In this document: piece after piece, positions 27,183-36,001 of the stretch
Position numbering within the stretch: the stretch's first letter is position 1
Layout of the letters: each line of letters starts with the position of its first letter
DNA from: Tenacibaculum dicentrarchi
GTDB taxonomy: Bacteria; Bacteroidota; Bacteroidia; Flavobacteriales; Flavobacteriaceae
Direction of reading: 5' to 3'
Assembly: GCF_964036635.1 (NCBI RefSeq)
Contig: NZ_OZ038524.1
Location: 1,722,001-1,786,000 of the forward strand
Length of the DNA: 64,000 nucleotides
Program-made: the position numbers and the translations under genes
Notes under the pieces: generated by a model
Seen by the model: only the letters and a program-made list of their open reading frames with translations
The model's database searches: none
What the model was told of the DNA's origin: nothing

Positions 27183-29012
27183 ATGAATATAATTGAACAG
27201 ATAGAAATCAAGAATTTTCGTTCATTCGGAAATAGAAAAAAAGAATCATATAAGGTAACTAAATGTCAACCTCTAAATATAATTTCTGGAGCAAATGACT
27301 CTGGTAAATCGAATATTTTAAGAGCATTAAATTTATTTTTCAATAAAAAAACAGATTTGATAAATTTCTTTGATTTTGACAAAGATTTTTTCAAACGAGA
27401 ATCAATAGACGATTTAGAAATTAAGGAAGAACTTGTTACAATAAAAGTTTGGTTCAATAACCCGAAAAATAAAGGTAAAAATCAAGAGAAAGAATCAAAT
27501 ATTTATCTTCCTGAAAAATTTTGGGTAAGTAGAAAATGGAAAAAAACTTCAGAATATAGTTTATTTGATCAACTTTCAAGCATAGAAAAAGATTTTGAAA
27601 CTGAAAAGAAAGATTTGTTTGATTCTTTTTTAGAAGAAAACAGTACAGGAGTTAAAACATTAAAATCAAATGCTAGGGCAAGCCTACAAAAGCAATTAAC
27701 TGATTTAATAAATTCAATTCAATATCATTATATTCCTGCAATAAAAGACACTAATTATTTCTCTCATTTATACGGAGAACTTCAACAAACTCTATGGAAA
27801 ACTAAAATTTCTAACGTAGAAGGAAGTAAAAATAAATTTGAAAAAGCTATACAAGAAGAAACAAATATTTTAATGTCCGAATTCAAAAATTCTATAGGGT
27901 CAACGAACTTGAATCCAATTGAACCTGTATTTCAACTTCCATCGGATTTAATTAATCTATTTAAAGCATTGATTGTACAAACTGGAAAAGTAGACTTAAC
28001 ATTAAGAGGAGATGGCTTTCAAGCGAAACTAATTCCAGAAATACTTAATTTCATTGCTATAAAAGAATTATCGTTTACAAATAACAGTATAAAAAAAGAA
28101 TATAAAGCTAAAAAATATTTCATTTGGGGTTTTGAAGAACCTGAAAACTCATATGAGTATAAAAATGCTCAAATTTTATCAGAAAAATTTAGAGATGTAT
28201 ATTCAAATAATGCACAAATATTTATAACTACACATTCTTTCAATTTTTTATCTTTAAGAGCTAGACACATCGGACTATTTAGAGTTTGGAAAGACACATA
28301 CACCAAAAGTTCTAAAATCTCTAAATTAAAATTCACTACAAACGGAAAAATCAAATTTGATTCTTCAAATTTAAACTCTGACTGGGAATTGCTACAAGAA
28401 GAACTTGGATTTTTTTATTTAAATCAAGAACTTAATCAACTCTTTGAAGAAAAGAGAAATCAATTAAAAAAAATTAAAGAGAAAATAGAAACTATTGATA
28501 AACCAATTATTTATTCAGAAGGTTTTAATTATCTATATCTGGAGAGAGCTAAAGAAATCTTTTTTCCAGAACTAGAAATTGAAATTAAGGATGCTGGAGG
28601 AAAAAATGAACTTCAAAAGTTATTTAAATTGTTTGTGAAAACAGGTTTTGACAGATTCAAAATATTTTTCATATTTGATTGTGATGCAAGAGGTTCTTTT
28701 ACTGATTGTAATACAAATAAAACAGCTTCATTAATTCCATTTATATTTAAACAAAATCCGAATAATACGATTAAAGAAATTCATTCTGGAATTGAAAATT
28801 TATTTGATGATAATATATTTGAAGAACTAGATGAGAACCTAATATTTGATATTGATGAGCATTTAAAAAATGGAGTAGTTAAATCTCGAAATAGAAAGCT
28901 AAAAAAGAGAGAATTTGAAACTTATATTTTAGAAACACGAAAACTTAATTCAGATTTTTACAACTTTGAAGATATATTCAACCAAATTGACAATAAAATT
29001 AACAGGGCATAA
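27183..29012 (+). CDS. OLD-family ATPase/TOPRIM nuclease
   Basis: A 609-residue protein with the OLD/GajA layout. The N-terminal ABC-type ATPase has Walker A GANDSGKS (about 36-43), Walker B-like GFEEPE near 317 and an H-loop TTHS near 350. The C-terminal TOPRIM domain has an acidic motif YSEGFNYLYLERA near 444 and FDCDARG near 498. OLD nucleases cleave or nick DNA and include overcoming-lysogenization-defect proteins and the Gabija effector GajA. No UvrD partner is in the same cassette, so it is a stand-alone OLD protein here. The stop codon lies inside the R'' box GCATAAC. No promoter seen. Confidence 0.87.
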   Translation: MNIIEQIEIKNFRSFGNRKKESYKVTKCQPLNIISGANDSGKSNILRALNLFFNKKTDLINFFDFDKDFFKRESIDDLEIKEELVTIKVWFNNPKNKGKNQEKESNIYLPEKFWVSRKWKKTSEYSLFDQLSSIEKDFETEKKDLFDSFLEENSTGVKTLKSNARASLQKQLTDLINSIQYHYIPAIKDTNYFSHLYGELQQTLWKTKISNVEGSKNKFEKAIQEETNILMSEFKNSIGSTNLNPIEPVFQLPSDLINLFKALIVQTGKVDLTLRGDGFQAKLIPEILNFIAIKELSFTNNSIKKEYKAKKYFIWGFEEPENSYEYKNAQILSEKFRDVYSNNAQIFITTHSFNFLSLRARHIGLFRVWKDTYTKSSKISKLKFTTNGKIKFDSSNLNSDWELLQEELGFFYLNQELNQLFEEKRNQLKKIKEKIETIDKPIIYSEGFNYLYLERAKEIFFPELEIEIKDAGGKNELQKLFKLFVKTGFDRFKIFFIFDCDARGSFTDCNTNKTASLIPFIFKQNPNNTIKEIHSGIENLFDDNIFEELDENLIFDIDEHLKNGVVKSRNRKLKKREFETYILETRKLNSDFYNFEDIFNQIDNKINRA

Positions 29013-29138
29013 CAACTGGTATAAAAAATTGCTAAATTCAATAAAATAGAATGTTTCTAAAACATAAATAACTTAAATTTAAACATCGGAAAATTACGTT
29101 TTCAAAAACGCAACTTTCCATACCAAAAACCGTTAGCA
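29007..29138 (+). repeat. attC site 37, rare subtype
   Basis: R'' GCATAAC at 29007-29013 (holds the upstream stop) and R' GTTAGCA at 29132-29138. L arms TGGTATAAAAAATTGC and GCAACTTTCCATACCA. Closes cassette 37. Confidence 0.85.
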
Positions 29139-29149
29139 AACATTAAAAA

Positions 29150-29806
29150 ATGAAATTTAAAGAAAATATAGAGAAATTTAAAGGAAAATTTGTAGCTGAT
29201 GGAATTGTAAATATATCAGAATATAATTCGACTAATCCCAAAATATTATGGATTTTAAAAGAAGCTAATAGTATTGATGATTATGATTGGGATTTTAGAG
29301 ATGCTTTAAAAGACCTTAAAAATGAAAGTGGTCAAGGAATAAAATCTGGGTGGGCTAATACCTTTACACCAATTATATATACAACATATGGAATTTTGAA
29401 TGATTTAAATTGGGAAGATATGGGAAGTGTATATAATGACCAATCAATTATTGAAATCCTTAATAAAGTTGCTTATATAAATTTAAAAAAAGTCCCTGGA
29501 GACAGCAATGCCGACTGGAATAAAATTAAGAGTTATTATAACGAAAATAAAAATGCAATTCATGAACAAATACAGCTCATAAACCCAGACATAATTATTT
29601 TTGGTAATACAATGAATTTTTTGGACAATGACTTTTTTGAAATGTTTGGAGAAATTAGAATAGATAAAAGTAACAAATCATTACACATCTACGAAAACAA
29701 AGAGAAACTTTTACTGTCAGCATACCACCCTAACAATAGAACTATAAAACAACAAGAATATTGTAATTTGATTATTGAATCTGTAAGAGCTTGGAAAAAC
29801 AAATAA
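29150..29806 (+). CDS. uracil-DNA-glycosylase-fold protein
   Basis: A 218-residue protein. ILWILKEAN near 32-40, AYINLKK near 108-114, NPDIIIFGNT near 143-152 and LLLSAYHPNNR near 182-192 follow the motif order of the UDG superfamily (an N-terminal substrate loop, a central beta strand and a C-terminal HP motif). Catalytic identity is uncertain: the N-terminal motif is not a classic GxDPY. It could be a DNA glycosylase, a mutated relative, or a UDG-fold defence protein. Sole gene of cassette 38. Confidence 0.68.
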   Translation: MKFKENIEKFKGKFVADGIVNISEYNSTNPKILWILKEANSIDDYDWDFRDALKDLKNESGQGIKSGWANTFTPIIYTTYGILNDLNWEDMGSVYNDQSIIEILNKVAYINLKKVPGDSNADWNKIKSYYNENKNAIHEQIQLINPDIIIFGNTMNFLDNDFFEMFGEIRIDKSNKSLHIYENKEKLLLSAYHPNNRTIKQQEYCNLIIESVRAWKNK

Positions 29807-29814
29807 AAACGATT

Positions 29815-29946
29815 TGCTAACAGCGTATATAATTTATTGCTAGTACTAACCTACTTACGAAAATCCTTAGGGGATTTTCTATTCCGTTTTTATTTACTAA
29901 ATTTAGTGCTTCAAAAACGCAACAAACCATATACAAAACGTTAGCT
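29815..29946 (+). repeat. attC site 38, type I
   Basis: R'' TGCTAAC at 29815-29821 and R' GTTAGCT at 29940-29946. Closes cassette 38. Confidence 0.86.
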
Positions 29947-30451
29947 TTCATTAACAAAAAAAATGCGTGAAATTGGAAAAATAAAGCGTTTTCCTAAAGT
30001 AGAATCCTGATAAATATTACGCAATTAGAAATGGAATTTTAACACAGAAGATTTTGAAAAATATTACGCAAGAATCTGTCTGTAATTCTGAAATGGAAAC
30101 GGCAGACTTTAGCCTGTTTATACAATCGGAAATGAAAAACTGTGGGATTCTGACAAATATTACGCAAGAATCTGTCTGTAATTCTGAAATAAAAATGGCG
30201 GACTTTTAGCCTGTTTACGAAATTAGGAATGAAAATTTAGACAAGTTAAACGCCGAATAAAAATGCTGAAAAATATGTAGTTTTATATCGGTATTTTAAT
30301 TGTAAAAAAGGAAAAATAAACGAAAAGCTAACAAAATATATAATTTATTGCTAGTGCTCGCCTACCTACGAAAATCCTTAGGGGATTTTCTATTTCGTTT
30401 TTATTTACTAAATTAGTTGCTCGAAAAACACAACAAACCATATATAAACCG
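29941..30451 (+). mobile_element. ORF-less cassette 39, family A
   Basis: A 511-bp family A unit with several substitutions relative to the common form (AACACAGAAG; TACAATCGG). No gene seen. Confidence 0.85.
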
Positions 30452-30457
30452 TTAACC
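30326..30457 (+). repeat. attC site 39, type I
   Basis: R'' AGCTAAC at 30326-30332 and R' GTTAACC at 30451-30457. Closes cassette 39. Confidence 0.85.
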
Positions 30458-30900
30458 TGCATTAAGCCAAATTACACGGAATATTAACGGAATTAAGCGT
30501 TTTCGAAAAGTAAAATCCTGACAAAGATTACGTGAATCTATTTGTAATGAAAATAGCCGACTTTCTAGCTCGTTTACGCAATAGAAACGGAATCGTAAAA
30601 CAGTAGATTTTGACAAATATCACGTAAGATTTTGCTTATAATTCCGAAATGAAAATGGCGGACTTTTTAGCTCGTTTACGCAATCGAAAATAAAAATGAA
30701 AAAATGTTCGGAATATCCCCGATGTTAGATTTTTTAGCGTAAATTTATATGAAAATTTAGACAAGTTAAACGCCGAATAAAAACGCTGAAAAATGTGTGA
30801 TTTTATAACGGTATTTTAATTAAAAAAGAAAAAACGCACGTTAACAAAGTGTATGAGCGCATATTTTCCTGGCGGAAAAATACGCCACATACACTAGGCG
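30452..30900 (+). mobile_element. ORF-less cassette 40, family B
   Basis: A 449-bp family B unit; A then B order as in cassettes 11-12. No gene seen. Confidence 0.85.
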
Positions 30901-30906
30901 TTATAT
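30839..30906 (+). repeat. attC site 40, type II (short)
   Basis: R'' CGTTAAC at 30839-30845 and R' GTTATAT at 30900-30906. Closes cassette 40. Confidence 0.87.
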
Positions 30907-30935
30907 ACCATTACCAAAAAAACTTCGAAAAAGAA

Positions 30936-31991
30936 ATGAAAATTGAAGAATTACCATCATATAAAGATGTTTGTAAATATTTAGAAGAAAAGAAGAGAAC
31001 GAAACATTTACTACTTGGAAATGGATTTAGTATGTCTTACGATTCGGAAATTTTTTCATACAACGCATTATACTCTTTTATAGAAAATTTAGATAATGAA
31101 GTGCTAACAAAACTATTCAATATCATAAATACAAAGAATTTTGAACTTGTAATGCAACAGATTGACAACTTCATCCAAATGGCAGAAGCTTTTAGTTCAG
31201 ATAAATCATTTGCTGAAAAATTAAGAATTGCAAACAAAGAATTACAAGAAAGTTTAATTAATGCAATTAAAGAACTTCATCCTGAACACGTATTCGAAGT
31301 TCCAGATGAAAAAAGTGAATCTTGTTTTAAATATTTATCTGACTTTCTTGATAATTCTGGAAAGGTCTTTTCAACTAATTACGATTTGTTACTTTATTGG
31401 GTTTTAATGAGAAATTCGTCTAAAAATGCAATTGACGGATTTGGAAAAGAGCTTGAAAATGAAGAAGATGTTAAAAGAGGTGAAGAACCTGAATTTTCAG
31501 AATTAACTTGGGGAGCAAATAAATCTAAACAAAGTGTATTTTATGTTCATGGAGCTTTACACCTATTTGACTCTGGAATCGATATTATTAAAGAAGTTTA
31601 TAGTAATAATACATACTTACTTGAAAATATTAAGAAGAGATTAGATAATAAGCATTATCCTATTTTTGTTACAGCTGGAAATGGAAAAGAAAAATTAAAT
31701 CATATTTCGCATAATAAATATTTAACTGACACTTATGATGAACTTTCGAGTATTTCAGGTTCATTAGTAACGTTTGGGTTTAATTTTGGAGAATATGATA
31801 ATCATATTATTGAAGCTTTGAATAAAGCATCAAAATTTAATAAAGACAATAGAAGTACAGGTAAATTATTCAGTATTTACATTGGAGTATATTCAGAATC
31901 AGATTTAAAACATATTGAATCAATTAAAGATAAATTTGATTGTAAAGTGAATATATATAATGCAAGTACCGCAAAAATTTGGAATAAATAA
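30936..31991 (+). CDS. DUF4917 family (SIR2-like fold) protein
   Basis: A 351-residue protein. HLLLGNGFSMSYD near residue 26-38, VFSTNYDLLLYW near 144-155 and FYVHGALHLFD near 200-210 reproduce the G-N-G-x-S / T-N-Y-D / H-G-x-x-H order of SIR2-like NAD-binding folds, matching DUF4917. SIR2-like proteins act as NAD+-depleting antiphage effectors in several systems; activity here is inference. The ATG at 30936 is chosen; the frame is open back into the preceding attC (GTG at 30849) but that lies outside the cassette. Sole gene of cassette 41. Confidence 0.78.
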   Translation: MKIEELPSYKDVCKYLEEKKRTKHLLLGNGFSMSYDSEIFSYNALYSFIENLDNEVLTKLFNIINTKNFELVMQQIDNFIQMAEAFSSDKSFAEKLRIANKELQESLINAIKELHPEHVFEVPDEKSESCFKYLSDFLDNSGKVFSTNYDLLLYWVLMRNSSKNAIDGFGKELENEEDVKRGEEPEFSELTWGANKSKQSVFYVHGALHLFDSGIDIIKEVYSNNTYLLENIKKRLDNKHYPIFVTAGNGKEKLNHISHNKYLTDTYDELSSISGSLVTFGFNFGEYDNHIIEALNKASKFNKDNRSTGKLFSIYIGVYSESDLKHIESIKDKFDCKVNIYNASTAKIWNK

Positions 31992-31995
31992 CGGT

Positions 31996-32127
31996 ATATA
32001 ACACCGTATATAATTTATTGCTAGTTCTAGCCTACTTACGAAAATCCTTAGGGGATTTTCTATTCCGTTTTTATTTACTAAATTTAGTGCTTTAAAAACG
32101 CAACAAACCATATACAAAACGTTGTAG
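31996..32127 (+). repeat. attC site 41, type I
   Basis: R'' ATATAAC at 31996-32002 and R' GTTGTAG at 32121-32127. Closes cassette 41; start GTTATATACC matches end GGTATATAAC exactly. Confidence 0.86.
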
Positions 32128-32147
32128 CCAATTAAAAAAAACCGCTA

Positions 32148-33632
32148 ATGAATAAAATATCAATCCTTTTAATTATTTTGACTTTATCGTTTAAAATTTC
32201 TTTTGGTCAAAATTTTGGCGATTTTCCGAATATTGAGAAACAAAAACTACACAACGATTTAGAGATTCTCTATCAAGGATTAAATAAGTTCCACTCTGGA
32301 ATGTATTGGTATACACCAAAAGACAGTGTAGATAATGCTTTCAGAAAAGTAAAAGCCCAAATAAATAAAGATATAAATGTGCTTGAATTTCATAAACTCA
32401 TTGCACCTTTAGTAGCACTTTCAAGAGAAGACCATACAGATATATATTTACCGAAAAGTGTAAAAGAAAAGATAAATAAAGAATCTACTTTTATCCCTTT
32501 AACTTTTGTCTTTCTTGGCACAAAACTATATTGTGTCAAAAATGGTTCGAATTATCAAGAATTGGAAATTGAAGGAAAGGAAATTGAATCTATAAATGGA
32601 GAGAAACCTATCGATATTGTTGGAAAAATTGGAAGCTTATTTGCTTCAGATGGTTTTATAAAAACAGTTAAATATAGTGACCTAAAAGGGTTTAATTTCT
32701 CTAAATATTATTTTTACTACTACGGTAACATTAAAAAAGTAAATATTAAATTTAAAGAATTAGATAACCCATTAATTATTAGGCCTTTAAAAATTAAAAA
32801 TATCAACAAACATTTACGTTCAAGAAATTCAAACAATAAAGATGATAAAGAAAAAGACTTATTAGAGTTTAAAATACTAAACAAAACAACTGCTTATTTA
32901 GGACTTCATTCGTTTTCTAACTCTGATATAAAAAAGGAAACTAAAGAAAGAAGCTTGAGTAAATTTTTAAAAAATAGTTTTGAGTCAATTTCAAATAATA
33001 ATATTACAAATCTAATAATTGATGTAAGCGAAAACGGAGGTGGAACAGAAGGCAATGAAGGAATCGTTTATTCATACTTAGGAGACAATTATCAAAAATA
33101 TAAGAAAGTCAGAGCAAAAACTCAAAAAGCAGTTCTTGATAATGGTATTGACAAGCCAATAACATTAAAAACATTTGGATTTTTAGAAAGAACATTTGTA
33201 AACAAAAAAATGACAGATGGCTCTTTAGAAAGAAGACAATGGATTGGATACGGTTTAATGGCGTACAAAAAAGCGCCGAAAAACAAATTTTCAGGAAAGG
33301 TATATGTTATCATCAGCCCAATAACTTATTCTGGTGGAAGTGAATTTAGCAATATGGTTTATTCAAATAATAAAGGGACTTTTGTAGGGCAAGAAACTGG
33401 AGGAGGATATTTGGGAAACACAAGTGGTTATAGCCAAGAACTTACTTTGCCAAACTCGAAAATTGAAATAGACATTCCTGCTTTACAATTTGTTATGAAT
33501 GTTGAACAAAAACTACCGTTTGGAAGTGGAGTAATTCCTGACCATAAAGTTATACCGAATTTTGAGCAATACATAAGTAATGTAAACGCACCTTTAGAAT
33601 ATATTTTAAAACAGATTGAAAACGAAAAATAA
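32148..33632 (+). CDS. secreted S41-family peptidase
   Basis: A 494-residue protein with a signal peptide (MNKISILLIILTLSFKISFGQ). A PDZ-like middle is followed by the S41 tail-specific protease domain: LIIDVSENGGG near 290-300, and ITYSGGSEFSNM near 391-402, where the Ser after TY is the expected nucleophile, then VGQETGGGYLGNTSG. Probably a periplasmic or membrane-associated protease. Sole gene of cassette 42, ATG 27 nt after the crossover base, no promoter seen. An ordinary metabolic or envelope cargo rather than a defence gene. Confidence 0.87.
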   Translation: MNKISILLIILTLSFKISFGQNFGDFPNIEKQKLHNDLEILYQGLNKFHSGMYWYTPKDSVDNAFRKVKAQINKDINVLEFHKLIAPLVALSREDHTDIYLPKSVKEKINKESTFIPLTFVFLGTKLYCVKNGSNYQELEIEGKEIESINGEKPIDIVGKIGSLFASDGFIKTVKYSDLKGFNFSKYYFYYYGNIKKVNIKFKELDNPLIIRPLKIKNINKHLRSRNSNNKDDKEKDLLEFKILNKTTAYLGLHSFSNSDIKKETKERSLSKFLKNSFESISNNNITNLIIDVSENGGGTEGNEGIVYSYLGDNYQKYKKVRAKTQKAVLDNGIDKPITLKTFGFLERTFVNKKMTDGSLERRQWIGYGLMAYKKAPKNKFSGKVYVIISPITYSGGSEFSNMVYSNNKGTFVGQETGGGYLGNTSGYSQELTLPNSKIEIDIPALQFVMNVEQKLPFGSGVIPDHKVIPNFEQYISNVNAPLEYILKQIENEK

Positions 33633-33636
33633 CTGG

Positions 33637-33766
33637 CTACAACAATCTGTATAGTTAATGGCTACTAACTGCTAAACTTAAAGTAAAGTACTTTTTTATA
33701 AAGTTCATTACTTACCGAAATTTTTAGTCTTTTAATACGCCACTAACCATACAGTAAACGTTGCCA
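33637..33766 (+). repeat. attC site 42, type V
   Basis: R'' CTACAAC at 33637-33643 and R' GTTGCCA at 33760-33766. L arms CTGTATAGTTAATGGC and GCCACTAACCATACAG, like attC site 2. Closes cassette 42. Confidence 0.86.
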
Positions 33767-33781
33767 TTAATACGAAAAAAC

Positions 33782-33822
33782 TTTGCGGACTGAATAATTT
33801 GTACTAACTTTGTAATTACAAA
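33782..33822 (+). promoter_or_regulatory. mazEF promoter and operator
   Basis: TTTG at 33782-33785, 19 nt, then TAACTTTG at 33805-33812 fit the Bacteroidota TTTG/TAnnTTTG promoter. The perfect 14-bp palindrome TTTGTAATTACAAA at 33809-33822 overlaps the -7 box, as expected for an autorepressor operator of MazE/MazEF. Confidence 0.72.
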
Positions 33823-33830
33823 TATAAATT

Positions 33831-34076
33831 ATGGAAACAGCAATTATAAAAATCGGAAATTCTAAAGGTCTGCGTTTAAGCAAGACTGTTTTGGAAAAGT
33901 ATAATATTAAAGACAAAGTCGAAATGATTTTGGAAAGAGGGCAAATAATCCTAAAACCAATTAGTAGTCCAAGAAAAAACTGGGGAAAAGCATTTGAAGA
34001 AATGCGTGAGAATAATGACGACCGATTATTATTCAATGATGTTTTTGAAGACGAAAATTTTGAGGAATGGAATTAG
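33831..34076 (+). CDS. mazE: MazE-like antitoxin (AbrB/SpoVT-type)
   Basis: An 81-residue protein. METAIIKIGNSKGLRLSKTVLEKYNI is the swapped-hairpin AbrB DNA-binding motif of MazE antitoxins, followed by EMILERGQIILKPI and an acidic tail (EDENFEEW) that would bind the toxin. First gene of cassette 43, with its own promoter and an operator palindrome just upstream. It overlaps the toxin gene by 10 nt. Confidence 0.9.
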   Translation: METAIIKIGNSKGLRLSKTVLEKYNIKDKVEMILERGQIILKPISSPRKNWGKAFEEMRENNDDRLLFNDVFEDENFEEWN

Positions 34077-34390
34077 AACAATATTCAATCATACTCGTAA
34101 ATCTTGACCCAACAATTGGTAGCGAAATTAAAAAAACAAGACCTTGTGTGATTGTTTCACCTAACGAGATAAATAAGTTTTTAAGAACAATCGTAGTTGC
34201 ACCAATGACGACTAACTTGAAAAATTATCCGACCAGAATTAAAGTAAAACATAACGGAAAGAAAGGAATGATTGCAATTGACCAAATCCGGACAATTGAC
34301 AAATCTCGAATATTAAAAACGTTTGACCAATTATCGAAATCTGAAATAGAGAAATGTAAAGATATTATAAGAGAAACTTTTGTGGATTAA
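34067..34390 (+). CDS. mazF: MazF-like mRNA endoribonuclease toxin
   Basis: A 107-residue protein. LVNLDPTIGSEIKKTRPCVIVSPN is the MazF signature, followed by VVAPMTTN and KKGMIAIDQIRTIDKSR, all in the usual order, and length is typical. MazF cleaves mRNA at short motifs and is neutralised by MazE. It is translationally coupled to mazE by a 10-nt overlap. Toxin-antitoxin cassettes with their own promoters are known to stabilise large cassette arrays. Confidence 0.92.
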   Translation: MELEQYSIILVNLDPTIGSEIKKTRPCVIVSPNEINKFLRTIVVAPMTTNLKNYPTRIKVKHNGKKGMIAIDQIRTIDKSRILKTFDQLSKSEIEKCKDIIRETFVD

Positions 34391-34424
34391 AACTGGATTT
34401 TGAACAAAAAATGAAAAGTACTAA

Positions 34425-34556
34425 TGGCAACAACATGTATAATTAATGGCTGGTTCTCGCCTACTTACGAAAATCCTTGTGGATTTTCTATTCGGTTTAT
34501 ATTTGCTAAATTAGGTGCTTAAACCACGCAACTAATCTTATACAAACACGTTGTGC
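34425..34556 (+). repeat. attC site 43, type I variant
   Basis: R'' TGGCAAC at 34425-34431 and R' GTTGTGC at 34550-34556. Closes cassette 43; start GTTGCCATTA matches end TAATGGCAAC exactly. Confidence 0.87.
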
Positions 34557-34624
34557 TTAATTAAAAAAAATGAACTTTACTGAAATAGGTTGACTAAAAA
34601 TTCATCAATTACTGATAGTCACTT

Positions 34625-35083
34625 ATGAAATTACAAAAACAACCCTGGCGAAAAAAAACGTACGAAAAAGTAACTTTAGAACTCAAATTATTCATCGTTG
34701 ACCAAATTCAAAATGGTCAAATATCTACAAACTTTGCTTCCAAAAAATATGAGGTTCCTAGAACTACTATTGCATATTGGATTAGAAAATATAGTACCTT
34801 AGCTCAACAAAATAATGGTATGAGTAAATTAGATGAAATTAAAAAACTAAAGGAACGAATTGAAGAACTGGAGTTTGTAAAAGACTTTCAGCAAGATATT
34901 ATTGCCGATATGGAAATCATTACTGGAGTCGATATGTCAAAAAAGTCGTTGCCCGAAACATTAGCAAAAGAGATAGAAATAAAGAAGAAAAACATTTTAA
35001 AAGAAAATGGTTCTATCAGTGTTTTGGGATTAGTAAACAAGCCTTCTACAAAAGAATTAAAAAACAAGAAAACAAACAGTTAA
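34625..35083 (+). CDS. IS3-family transposase OrfA, copy 1
   Basis: A 152-residue protein with an N-terminal helix-turn-helix (TNFASKKYEVPRTTIAYWIRKY at about 37-58, broken into its helices) and a leucine-zipper-like stretch (IKKLKERIEELEFVKDFQQDI). It binds the IS ends. A slippery heptamer AAAAAAC at 35059-35065 (TTA AAA AAC in the OrfA frame) would allow a -1 shift into the orfB frame, which is open there, to make an OrfAB fusion. Confidence 0.9.
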   Translation: MKLQKQPWRKKTYEKVTLELKLFIVDQIQNGQISTNFASKKYEVPRTTIAYWIRKYSTLAQQNNGMSKLDEIKKLKERIEELEFVKDFQQDIIADMEIITGVDMSKKSLPETLAKEIEIKKKNILKENGSISVLGLVNKPSTKELKNKKTNS

Positions 35084-35103
35084 ATGATAAAAAACTAATT
35101 AAA

Positions 35104-35877
35104 ATGGTGCTACAATATCGTAAAACTGTAGGTTCGAAAACTGGAGGAATTAAACTGTACACCGAATTGAAAAACGATATGGTTAATCAGAATATTAACA
35201 TCGGTAGAGATAAGTTTTATCGATTTTTAAGGCTTCATAACTTACTTATTCCTAAAAGAAAAAACTATGTAACAACAACAAATTCTAAACATCTTTTTAG
35301 AAAATATAAAAACATTGTAAAACAACACGTTCCTACTAGACCAGAGCAACTTTGGGTAGCTGATATTACATACATCAAAACTGAAAATGGACACAACTAC
35401 TTAGCAATCGTTACGGATGCATACTCAAAGCAAATTATGGGATATAAACTCGATAACCACATGAAGACATCACTTTGTACCGATGCGCTCGCTATGGCTA
35501 TTAAAAATAGAGAATACCCTCATGAAAAACTTATCCATCATTCTGACAGAGGATTCCAATATTGTAATCCTAAATACACTGAGTTTGCTGAAAGTAATGG
35601 AATTATCATGAGTATGACCGAAAAATATGATCCCTACGAAAATGCTATTGCTGAAAGAATCAACAGAACTTTAAAGTACGAATATGCTTTAAAAGAAATC
35701 ATTAAAAATACAGCTATTGCTCAAAAAATCACAAAACAAGCGATAGATATATACAATAATTTAAGAACACATTTTAGCCTAAATTTAAGAAAACCTGCGG
35801 AAGTACATTTAAATCCGAATATAAAATATAAATCATATCGAAAAAATAATGTAAATTTACCCCAACTAACTATTTAA
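35104..35877 (+). CDS. IS3-family transposase OrfB (DDE integrase), copy 1
   Basis: A 257-residue catalytic subunit with an HTH_21-like N-terminus (IGRDKFYRFLRLHNLL) and an rve integrase core: WVADITYIKT (first D), HHSDRGFQY (second D) and NAIAERINRTLK (E), giving an intact DDE triad. The frame is open upstream of the ATG across the slippery site, so the active form is probably an OrfA-OrfB fusion. It differs from copy 2 by about a dozen residues. Confidence 0.92.
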   Translation: MVLQYRKTVGSKTGGIKLYTELKNDMVNQNINIGRDKFYRFLRLHNLLIPKRKNYVTTTNSKHLFRKYKNIVKQHVPTRPEQLWVADITYIKTENGHNYLAIVTDAYSKQIMGYKLDNHMKTSLCTDALAMAIKNREYPHEKLIHHSDRGFQYCNPKYTEFAESNGIIMSMTEKYDPYENAIAERINRTLKYEYALKEIIKNTAIAQKITKQAIDIYNNLRTHFSLNLRKPAEVHLNPNIKYKSYRKNNVNLPQLTI

Positions 35878-36001
35878 AAACAAATATAGTTCAAATTATT
35901 TTTTGCATTATAAACGGCTAAAAAAATAGTTTGAACGATATAAATTAACCTAAAAAAAGGTCAACCTATATCAGTATAATACAAAAAGAGACTCTAAATA
36001 A

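Larger units (their letters stand above)
34571..35983 (+). mobile_element. IS3-family (IS150-like) insertion sequence, copy 1
   Basis: A 1413-bp element with 5'-TG...CA-3' ends and imperfect terminal inverted repeats of about 24 bp (TACTGAAATAGGTTGAC left; GTCAACCTATATCAGTA right). It carries orfA and orfB. Flanks are A-runs, consistent with a 3-bp AAA duplication but not diagnostic. It lies 21 nt inside cassette 44, whose start tag (GTTGTGCTTA) does not match its end tag (ATTTGCTAAC). Confidence 0.92.

Noticed and set aside
34568-35986. AAA target duplications as proof of simple IS insertion
   Set aside because: Both copies lie in A-runs, so three matching A bases are uninformative; tag mismatch argues for later rearrangement.
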